Shown here one piece after another: positions 1-5,380 of a stretch of 6,758 nucleotides of DNA. This DNA comes from Bacteroidaceae bacterium (GTDB taxonomy: Bacteria; Bacteroidota; Bacteroidia; Bacteroidales; Bacteroidaceae), in contig JAFNWA010000073.1 of assembly GCA_017383665.1 (NCBI GenBank), forward strand, positions 1-6,758, written 5' to 3'. Position 1 is the first letter of the stretch. Each line of letters opens with the position of its first letter. The notes under the pieces are model-generated. The model saw only the letters and a list, made by a program, of their open reading frames with translations. It made no database searches and was not told where the DNA came from. The position numbers and the translations under genes were made by a program.

Positions 1-30
1 CAATTGTCTTGTGAAATCTATTTAGAGTTT

Positions 31-1131
31 ATGGCATTAATACAGACTATTAGTTGGAACCAGTCTGACGGTGATAAACTGGTGTATAAGTTCCCTTCCG
101 ACAATATTACTTTGGGGAGTGTGCTTACTGTAAATGAGAGTCAAATGGCTTTTCTTTACAAGAGTGGTGCTTTGTATGATTCTTTCGGTGCTGGTAGGCA
201 TGTGCTCACAACGGAGAATATTCCGTTGATACAGAAAATCATCAACTTACCTAGTGGCGGAAAGAGTACATTCACTAGTGAAGTCTGGTTTGTCAGTAAA
301 CTTGAGAAAAGAAATATGCTGTGGGGTGCCGGTGGATTGCGTGTGCTTGATCCATATTTTAGGATTCCAATCAAATTGTCAGCGCGTGGACAGTATGGCA
401 TAAGAATTTTTGACCCAGCTGTTTTTATTAAGAAATTTGTTGGTACAATGGATTCTGTATCAACGGATTTTATTGAAGATCAATTTGTGGTTGATGTGGT
501 TGAAGTCGTAAAGGTCGCAATCTCCAAATTCATGCAGGAGAAGAATGTCAGCGTCAATGAGTTGGGCTGTTCTTATAGAGAACTGTCAAATTTCATTTCG
601 CAGTATGTTGATGCTGCTTTTGAACTTTACGGCGTTGGTTTGCTGAATTTTAATATTGAAGATATAAGCTTTGATGAGAATGATAGCGGATACAAGAAGG
701 TGATGGATGGTATTGCCGAGAGGGTTCGCTTGGAGAATCTTGGAATAAATTATATGCAGTCGCGCCAGTTGGATATTGCTCATGCAGCTGCTCAGAATGA
801 AGGTGCCGGTACTTTTATGGGACTCGGTATGGGACTTGGTATGGGTAACTCTCTTGGCCAGTATGTGGGTAATGCCATTCAACAGAGTGGAGTAACGCAA
901 CAACCTGCTCAATTGCTTTCATTTTATGTGGCTGTTAATGGCCAGACGACCGGACCTTTCACTATGGATATTATCCAGAATAAAATAATGTCGTGTGAAA
1001 TCGTTGCCCAAACTTATGTCTATAAGGTTGGCGGCTCTGCATGGGTTAGGGCTTGCGAAGTGTTGGAACTTGCTCCATTCTTCGGGAATGCTGTTCCACC
1101 TCCACCTCCTCCACCACCATCTGATATATAA
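31..1131 (+). CDS. SPFH-domain protein (YdjI-like) with C-terminal GYF_2-like domain and polyproline tail
   Basis: The 366-residue product has three parts. Residues about 20-215 resemble the SPFH/virion-core-like YdjI family, with the family-type stretch SGGKSTFTSEVWFV at 75-88. A short helix (about 228-257) leads into a Gly/Met-rich segment (258-280, MGLG repeated). Residues 298-345 match a GYF_2 (DUF4339) domain: FYVAVNGQTTGPF, then a conserved-looking Trp338. The protein ends with eight consecutive prolines (356-363) and SDI. No signal peptide or transmembrane helix is visible. SPFH proteins usually oligomerise at membranes, and the YdjI family is thought to work with membrane and zinc-ribbon partners; both kinds of gene follow directly here (17-base gap), implying one transcript. 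I chose ATG 31 over an in-frame TTG at 4 because MALIQTISW fits the family N-terminus. Cellular function is inferred only from family and context. Confidence 0.85.
   Translation: MALIQTISWNQSDGDKLVYKFPSDNITLGSVLTVNESQMAFLYKSGALYDSFGAGRHVLTTENIPLIQKIINLPSGGKSTFTSEVWFVSKLEKRNMLWGAGGLRVLDPYFRIPIKLSARGQYGIRIFDPAVFIKKFVGTMDSVSTDFIEDQFVVDVVEVVKVAISKFMQEKNVSVNELGCSYRELSNFISQYVDAAFELYGVGLLNFNIEDISFDENDSGYKKVMDGIAERVRLENLGINYMQSRQLDIAHAAAQNEGAGTFMGLGMGLGMGNSLGQYVGNAIQQSGVTQQPAQLLSFYVAVNGQTTGPFTMDIIQNKIMSCEIVAQTYVYKVGGSAWVRACEVLELAPFFGNAVPPPPPPPPSDI
817..840 (+). repeat. Tandem 12-base repeat encoding MGLG-MGLG
   Basis: Two adjacent 12-base units, ATGGGACTCGGT and ATGGGACTTGGT, differ at one third-codon position and are followed by a partial third copy (ATGGGT). 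They encode the Gly/Met-rich linker between the SPFH part and the GYF_2-like domain. Similar Gly/Met-rich stretches are, from memory, common in YdjI-family proteins, so this is probably a flexible linker. The count could vary between strains by slippage. Confidence 0.8.
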
Positions 1132-1148
1132 ATAAGCATTTAGCGTCT

Positions 1149-1865
1149 ATGAAAAATAAAATAATCTTTTTTCTTACCTGTGTAGCTTCACTTGCTTGCA
1201 CTGTTGTGCTTTATTGTATCTTATTTGAGGAATATTCAAAACTATTCTTCATCAATGTTACGGTTGCCTGTTTGGCCGAGCTTGTTTTGCTTATGAATGT
1301 GCCCGTTCTTTCGAGCGCTCTTAGGCTTACATTCAAGAACTCTGCAATGAGCGGAATGCTTACCCTTTATGCTGGCCTGATGTTCATGTGGACAACCGGT
1401 GTCTCCCTGTTTATGGGACCTGCTTCGAGTTTCAGAGTCCTTTATATAGGTATGCTTGTTCTCACTCTTGTTTTTGTGGTAGCAGGCGGTATAACTAGAT
1501 TTACTGGCGAGGCTATCCAACAGCAAGGAGAGGCTGACGCTGCAGCTGTGCGCAGAAGAAATGTCTCGGCGTCGGAGATTGTGGCTTTGTTCGGGGAGAT
1601 AAAGGATATCGCAAGGAAGAGTCCCAAGGTAGAATTGGAAAACGGAATCTCCAAGCTTGCCGTTAGTGTGGATATGATGACAACGATTCCGGTTGCCAAG
1701 TTGGAGAGAACTCCCTCGATGCTCAATGAGGCAAAGGAGAGAATGCTTGTTGTCAAGAGCTTGTTGCAGTTACTGAATGATGGAGTGCATGATGATTCAT
1801 CTGTTGTTCTAGAAAAAATAGATGAATTGAAGAGGTTTGTAAATGTGATGAAAAACAGTCTTTGA
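1149..1865 (+). CDS. Four-helix membrane protein of unknown function
   Basis: I do not recognise this 238-residue protein. The N-terminal half holds four likely transmembrane helices at about 5-26, 32-53, 66-89 and 95-115, joined by short loops. The second half (about 138-238) is soluble and looks helical, with a basic RRR at 135-137 just after the membrane part, which suggests by the positive-inside rule that both the C-terminal domain and the N-terminus are cytoplasmic. No catalytic or metal-binding motif stands out; there are cysteines only in the first 41 residues. It starts 17 bases after the SPFH gene and ends one base before the zinc-ribbon gene, so the three are almost certainly co-transcribed. 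A scaffold or membrane partner for the SPFH protein, in the manner of Bacillus YdjH, is possible but rests only on context. Confidence 0.8.
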   Translation: MKNKIIFFLTCVASLACTVVLYCILFEEYSKLFFINVTVACLAELVLLMNVPVLSSALRLTFKNSAMSGMLTLYAGLMFMWTTGVSLFMGPASSFRVLYIGMLVLTLVFVVAGGITRFTGEAIQQQGEADAAAVRRRNVSASEIVALFGEIKDIARKSPKVELENGISKLAVSVDMMTTIPVAKLERTPSMLNEAKERMLVVKSLLQLLNDGVHDDSSVVLEKIDELKRFVNVMKNSL

Positions 1866-1866
1866 G

Positions 1867-2181
1867 ATGAATGAACTGAAATGTCCCCAATGTGGTGGTG
1901 CTCGTTTGACTCCATCAGTTGATGGTTACTATAAATGCCAATATTGCCGTATTGTCTTCAAACCTGAGTCTAAGACCAGTGCAACGGATGAAAAAACGGA
2001 ACAACCGCAGCAACCTGTAGTTGTAAATGTAAGTGTACCTAATACTCAGCCCCAGGTTGTCATACAGCAAAAGAGTGACTTCGGTGGTTGTGTCAAGAAA
2101 GGGTGTGGTATATTATTGATATTATTTGTTATATATGTGTTGGGTTTCTTCATTATTATGGGTGCTGCTTTCGGTTTTTGA
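1867..2181 (+). CDS. Small zinc-ribbon protein with C-terminal membrane anchor
   Basis: The 104-residue product begins with a zinc ribbon: Cys6-X2-Cys9 and Cys24-X2-Cys27, presumably a single Zn(II) site. A low-complexity linker rich in Gln, Pro and Val (about 34-70) follows, then a juxtamembrane segment with Cys75 and Cys80, and one hydrophobic helix (about 81-100) that ends the protein. This is a tail-anchored layout, with the ribbon most likely in the cytoplasm because there is no signal peptide. The ATG lies one base after the stop of the upstream membrane-protein gene, so translation is probably coupled. Together with the SPFH and four-helix proteins it resembles Bacillus ydjG-ydjH-ydjI in kinds of part, though not necessarily by descent. 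It is not a recognised transcription factor; the ribbon probably mediates protein contacts. Confidence 0.82.
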   Translation: MNELKCPQCGGARLTPSVDGYYKCQYCRIVFKPESKTSATDEKTEQPQQPVVVNVSVPNTQPQVVIQQKSDFGGCVKKGCGILLILFVIYVLGFFIIMGAAFGF

Positions 2182-2275
2182 TGCGAAACTATTCCCATTT
2201 TAGGTATAAGATTGCGTGTGCTCTGTTCATTATGGATGGAGCACAACTGTTTTAATGTGTGCAGCTGTTTTGGCA

Positions 2276-2302
2276 GGTGTTTTATACTAAACACTGTTTT
2301 TG
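2276..2302 (+). terminator. Possible weak intrinsic terminator after the SPFH unit
   Basis: In the 153-base gap before the histidine kinase, GTGTTT (2277-2282) and AAACAC (2289-2294) form a six-pair hairpin with a six-base loop, extendable by one G-U pair, followed by GTTTTTG. The stem is short and AT-rich, so termination would be weak or partial. The rest of the gap shows no clear TAnnTTTG promoter; the closest string, TAAGATTG at 2207-2214, has one mismatch and no well-placed -33 partner. Confidence 0.35.
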
Positions 2303-2334
2303 CCCGTTAAATAGTCTATAAAACGCTTTTAAGT

Positions 2335-3462
2335 ATGATGTGGTTTAAGAATTACAGGAATGCAAAATATATTCTCATAGCGGTGGCTGCTGTAATAGCT
2401 GCTGTGTCGCTTTGGGTATCGAACCTTATTGTTGAGGATTTGAAGCAGGAGGAGGAGCGTCGTATGGCTGTCTGGGCTTCGGCTATGACCTCTCTTATCA
2501 ATGCCAAGGTGGGCGAGGATGTGAGTCTCGAGAATGAGATTATAACAAGCAATAAAACCATTCCGGTGGTAATGCTGGACGCTGACGGCAATATGATTTC
2601 CCACAATAACATTCAGGAGTCAAAACTTGACCGTGTGGTGGCCGAAATGCGTGCTTCCGGTAGCAGGATTGAGGTTCCTCTTGGTGATGGTGAGCCCTGT
2701 TATATCTATTACGATGATTCTGCAACATTGGTACAACTCTCCTATTATCCCTATATTCAGCTTGCAGTAGTGGTGCTCTTCTTTGTTATATGTATTGTAG
2801 CTGTTCTCAGCTCAAAGCGTGCCGAGCAGAACCGCGTGTGGGTTGGTTTGTCCAAGGAGACTGCACATCAACTGGGAACGCCCATTTCGTCGCTTATGGC
2901 GTGGATTGAGGTGCTCAAGGCAAAGTATGCCGATGATGAGCTGCTGCCCGAGATGGAGCGTGATGTGCAACGCTTGCAGACTGTTGCCGACCGCTTCTCA
3001 AAAATCGGTTCGCGGACTGAGCCTGTTCCCGAGGATGTTCGTGCTGTTGTCGGCAAGGCGGTGGAGTACATGAAGCGCCGTAGCCCGGCAAAGGTGAAGT
3101 ATGACCTCTCGTTTCCTGACGCTCCATTGTCGGCGCGTCTCAATGTCCCTTTGATGGAGTGGGTGTTTGAGAACCTGTGCAAAAATGCTATTGATGCCAT
3201 GGAGGGGTGTGGCGAGATTTCCGTTGTGGTTTCCGATACTGGTGACAAGGTGCAGATTGATGTCACCGACACCGGTAAGGGAATATCCAAATCGCGATGG
3301 AAAATGATTTTTGAGCCGGGCTTTACCACTAAACCGCGTGGCTGGGGATTGGGGCTTTCGTTGGCTAAGAGAATTGTTGAGGAGTTCCATAAGGGACGCA
3401 TATATATCAAGAAATCGGCTCCAGGTAAGGGTACAACATTCCGTATTGAACTAAAAAAGTAA
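2335..3462 (+). CDS. Sensor histidine kinase, two transmembrane helices, orphan in this window
   Basis: The 375-residue protein is a complete inner-membrane histidine kinase. Transmembrane helix 1 spans about 12-33 and helix 2 about 141-160, enclosing a sensor region of about 105 residues whose stretch TIPVVMLDADGNMISHNNI (75-93) looks like a PAS/Cache-type fold. No HAMP domain is evident; helix 2 runs into the dimerisation region, where KETAHQLGTP places the phospho-accepting His at 178. The ATPase domain has an N box (ENLCKNAIDAM, Asn280 and Asn284), G1 box (DTGKGI, 312-317), F box (FEPGF, 326-330), G2 box (GWGLGLSLAKR, 336-346) and a final GTTF (366-369). All catalytic motifs are intact. 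There is no response regulator nearby, so its partner and signal are unknown. ATG 2335 and ATG 2338 are both possible starts; I kept the first. Confidence 0.92.
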   Translation: MMWFKNYRNAKYILIAVAAVIAAVSLWVSNLIVEDLKQEEERRMAVWASAMTSLINAKVGEDVSLENEIITSNKTIPVVMLDADGNMISHNNIQESKLDRVVAEMRASGSRIEVPLGDGEPCYIYYDDSATLVQLSYYPYIQLAVVVLFFVICIVAVLSSKRAEQNRVWVGLSKETAHQLGTPISSLMAWIEVLKAKYADDELLPEMERDVQRLQTVADRFSKIGSRTEPVPEDVRAVVGKAVEYMKRRSPAKVKYDLSFPDAPLSARLNVPLMEWVFENLCKNAIDAMEGCGEISVVVSDTGDKVQIDVTDTGKGISKSRWKMIFEPGFTTKPRGWGLGLSLAKRIVEEFHKGRIYIKKSAPGKGTTFRIELKK

Positions 3463-3503
3463 AGTTTTTTACTGATTTAGGTGTTTCTAAAGAATTTTAT
3501 TAC

Positions 3504-3511
3504 TATCTTTG
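3504..3511 (+). promoter_or_regulatory. Bacteroides-type -7 promoter element before the yceD-rpmF genes
   Basis: TATCTTTG matches the Bacteroides primary-sigma -7 consensus TAnnTTTG exactly. It sits in the 130-base gap after the histidine kinase, about 80 bases before the DUF177 start codon. A good -33 TTG is not obvious at the usual 19-21 base spacing (the region reads TTTAGGTGTTTC), so that half of the promoter is weak or degenerate. Transcription would start near 3517-3520, giving a 5' leader of roughly 75 bases. Confidence 0.6.
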
Positions 3512-3592
3512 TGTCCTAAAATCGGATAGTGTGGATGTTAGGCACTACTTTTGAGGAGTTATATTGTTGATTGAGTTGATTTTATTGTAGCG

Positions 3593-4129
3593 ATGGGAAG
3601 ATTTGATAAATATAATGTTGACCTCAAGGGAATGAAGGCTTCCTCCCTTGATATGGAGTTTGATCTCGATAACGCTTTTTTTGCAGATATCGATGGTGAG
3701 GAGTTTCAGAAAGGTGCTGTCAAGGCCAAAGTAACGGTTAAGAAGAGCAGGGATATTTTTGATTTCTCCTTTGAGATGGCAGGAACAGTGGTTGTTCCTT
3801 GTGACCGTTGCCTCGATGATCTTGAGATTGAAGTTGATACAGAGAGTACCTTGCGTGTGAAGTTGGGTGACAGCTATGCCGATGAAGGCGACATTGTAAT
3901 AGTTCCCGAGAATGAAGGGGATTTGAACATAGCGTGGTATTTGTATGAATTCATTGTTCTTGCGTTGCCTATGAAGCGTGTGCATGCGCCGGGAAAGTGC
4001 AATCACGAGATGACTGGCAAACTCAAAAGGCACTCGGCTGTAGCCGATGACTGCGAGGAGAATGAGGAGGCGCAGATTGACCCACGCTGGGCCGGCTTGA
4101 AGGATTTACAGATTGACGAAGATAATTAA
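3593..4129 (+). CDS. yceD: DUF177 (YceD-family) protein
   Basis: This 178-residue protein shows the hallmarks of the YceD/DUF177 family: the CDRCL motif with Cys70 and Cys73, an acidic middle, a hydrophobic LALPMKRVH segment (123-131) followed by Cys136, and the C-terminal DPRWAGLKDL (163-172). The family is encoded next to rpmF in a very wide range of bacteria and has been linked to 23S rRNA accumulation and 50S assembly; its biochemical activity is not settled. The four-cysteine pattern seen in some members is approximated here by Cys70, Cys73, Cys136 and Cys154, though metal binding is only a guess. It is the first gene after the -7 element at 3504-3511 and lies 26 bases before rpmF. No Shine-Dalgarno is present: a GAGGAG at 3553 is too far away. 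The ATG at 3593 gives a family-like N-terminus. Confidence 0.9.
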   Translation: MGRFDKYNVDLKGMKASSLDMEFDLDNAFFADIDGEEFQKGAVKAKVTVKKSRDIFDFSFEMAGTVVVPCDRCLDDLEIEVDTESTLRVKLGDSYADEGDIVIVPENEGDLNIAWYLYEFIVLALPMKRVHAPGKCNHEMTGKLKRHSAVADDCEENEEAQIDPRWAGLKDLQIDEDN

Positions 4130-4155
4130 AAAATAAATTAAAACATTAGAAGAAA

Positions 4156-4341
4156 ATGGCACATCCTAAAAGAAGACAATCAAAGACTAGAACTGCCAAG
4201 AGAAGAACTCATGACAAGGCAGTAGCTCCTACATTGGCAATTTGCCCTAACTGTGGTGAGTGGCATGTATATCACACCGTATGTGGTGCGTGTGGTTATT
4301 ACAGAGGCAAGTTGGCTGTTGAGAAGCAGGCAGCTGTCTAA
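4156..4341 (+). CDS. rpmF: 50S ribosomal protein L32 (bL32), zinc-binding form
   Basis: The 61-residue product starts MAHPKRRQSKTRTAKRRTHD, the standard L32 N-terminus that penetrates the large subunit near the peptidyl transferase and exit-tunnel side. Cys30-X2-Cys33 and Cys43-X2-Cys46 form the zinc ribbon, so this is the C+ paralogue rather than the zinc-independent version made under zinc starvation. Length is normal. The leader (AAAAAATAAATTAAAACATT and then AGAAGAAA) is very A-rich with no clear Shine-Dalgarno, as is typical of strongly expressed Bacteroidota genes. It is probably co-transcribed with the DUF177 gene from the promoter near 3504. Two terminator-like hairpins follow immediately. 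Confidence 0.98.
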   Translation: MAHPKRRQSKTRTAKRRTHDKAVAPTLAICPNCGEWHVYHTVCGACGYYRGKLAVEKQAAV

Positions 4342-4350
4342 ATAATTGTT

Positions 4351-4388
4351 CTACCGCCGACGCTGTTTGCCGACGCGGGTAGTTTTTT
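4351..4388 (+). terminator. Intrinsic terminator after rpmF (first of two)
   Basis: CTACCGC (4351-4357) pairs with GCGGGTAG (4375-4382), leaving one bulged G, and is followed at once by six T (4383-4388). The loop region is 17 bases and contains part of a direct repeat: GCCGACGC occurs twice (4356-4363 and 4369-4376) with TGTTT between. The start lies nine bases after the rpmF stop codon, the usual place for a terminator. Confidence 0.7.
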
Positions 4389-4397
4389 GTCAAAGAC

Positions 4398-4433
4398 AAA
4401 AACGCACCTATGGCATTCTATAGGTGCGTTTTT
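4398..4433. terminator. Strong bidirectional terminator hairpin directly before era
   Basis: AAAAACGCACCTAT (4398-4411) and ATAGGTGCGTTTTT (4420-4433) are perfect 14-base inverted arms around an eight-base loop, GGCATTCT. With a T tract on the + strand and an A tract on the other side, it should terminate in both directions. It ends only 16 bases before the era start codon, which leaves no room for a full promoter between hairpin and gene. Era must therefore be transcribed by readthrough or from a start inside or upstream of the hairpin. Confidence 0.85.
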
Positions 4434-4449
4434 CTCATATTAAATCATT

Positions 4450-5334
4450 ATGCATAAAGCCGGTTTTGTAAATATTGTAGGTAACCCCAATGTCGGTAAA
4501 TCGACATTGATGAACCTTTTGGTTGGCGAGAGAATCTCTATTGCCACCTTTAAGGCGCAGACAACAAGACACCGCATTATGGGTATATTGAATACCGATG
4601 ATGCGCAGATTGTCTTTTCGGATACTCCCGGTGTGCTCAAGCCAAACTACAAGTTACAGGAGGCGATGTTGCGTTTTTCCCGTTCGGCATTGCGCGATGC
4701 CGATGTGTTGCTCTATGTGACCGACATGGTTGAGAGCCCCGAGAAGAACAGTGATTTCATTGCCGAGGTGCGCAAACTCGATGTACCCATTCTTGTGCTT
4801 ATAAACAAGATAGATTTGAGTAATCAGACTGAGCTTGTTAAGAAGGTGGAACTTTGGCACGAACTCATACCTGAGGCAGAGATTCTCCCCATATCTGCAA
4901 CTGCGAAGTTCAATGTTGATGCGGTGATGAAACGCGTTATGGAGTTGCTGCCCGAGTCGCCTCCATACTTCGAGAAGGATGCTCTCACCGACAAACCGGC
5001 GCGTTTCTTTGTAACAGAGATTATACGCGAGAAGATTCTGCTTCACTATGACAAGGAGATTCCTTATGTTTGCGAGGCCGTCGTGGAGCAATTCAAGGAG
5101 GATGAGGGAAAGATATATATAAAGGCGCTGATATATGTTGAGCGCGATTCGCAGAAGGGTATCATTATTGGTCACGAGGGCTCTGCCCTAAAGCGTGTGG
5201 CAACAGATGCCCGCCGCGAACTTGAGAAATTCTTTGGGAAAAGAATATTTTTGGAAATCTTTGTAAGGGTCGATAAGGATTGGCGTAACAGCGACCGTCA
5301 GTTGCGCCGTTTCGGATACGACCAAAAAGAATAA
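4450..5334 (+). CDS. era: GTPase Era, 30S ribosome assembly factor
   Basis: Era binds the 3' end of 16S rRNA and couples 30S maturation to GTP hydrolysis. The 294-residue length is normal. The G domain shows G1 GNPNVGKST (11-19), the switch I stretch with QTTRHRI (37-43), G3 DTPG (58-61), G4 NKID (119-122) and G5 SAT (149-151). The type-2 KH RNA-binding domain follows, with its GIIIGHEGSALK loop at 237-248, and the protein ends RRFGYDQKE as expected. All motifs are intact. The start ATG lies 16 bases after a strong hairpin and has no Shine-Dalgarno. Der begins 46 bases downstream with no terminator between, so era and der form a transcription unit. The usual Bacteroidales neighbour fabH is absent upstream. 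Confidence 0.98.
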   Translation: MHKAGFVNIVGNPNVGKSTLMNLLVGERISIATFKAQTTRHRIMGILNTDDAQIVFSDTPGVLKPNYKLQEAMLRFSRSALRDADVLLYVTDMVESPEKNSDFIAEVRKLDVPILVLINKIDLSNQTELVKKVELWHELIPEAEILPISATAKFNVDAVMKRVMELLPESPPYFEKDALTDKPARFFVTEIIREKILLHYDKEIPYVCEAVVEQFKEDEGKIYIKALIYVERDSQKGIIIGHEGSALKRVATDARRELEKFFGKRIFLEIFVRVDKDWRNSDRQLRRFGYDQKE

Positions 5335-5380
5335 AAAACTGTTTTAATCAAAATAAATTTTAAACAGCTTCTAAGAAACC

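Noticed and set aside
4..30. In-frame TTG start extending the SPFH protein by nine residues
   Set aside because: The extra residues MSCEIYLEF do not fit the family N-terminus, and the ATG at 31 gives a natural start.
2207..2214. TAAGATTG as a promoter -7 element for the histidine kinase
   Set aside because: One mismatch to TAnnTTTG, and the nearest TTG upstream is 26 bases away, beyond the usual 19-21.
2181..2255. 24-codon reading frame whose ATG overlaps the stop of the zinc-ribbon gene (TGATG)
   Set aside because: Too short, with no recognisable features, in a gap where such frames arise by chance.
2231..2262. GCACA / TGTGC inverted repeat as a terminator after the zinc-ribbon gene
   Set aside because: Only five pairs around a 12-base loop, with no T tract following.
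2868..3410. 180-codon open frame on the minus strand opposite the histidine kinase
   Set aside because: Mirror of the kinase coding frame; Ser/Thr/Arg-rich translation with no domain. The same applies to minus-strand frames at 1442-1915 and 4654-5175.
3458..3473. AGTAAA / TTTACT hairpin after the histidine kinase as a terminator
   Set aside because: Six mostly A-T pairs with a four-base loop and no clean T tract after the stem; too weak to call.
3553..3558. GAGGAG as a ribosome binding site for the DUF177 gene
   Set aside because: It is about 35 bases before the start codon, far outside the functional distance, and Bacteroidota rarely use Shine-Dalgarno sites.
5339..5367. CTGTTT / AAACAG inverted repeat between era and der
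   Set aside because: Short, AT-rich, with a long loop and no T tract; probably chance in an AT-rich spacer.
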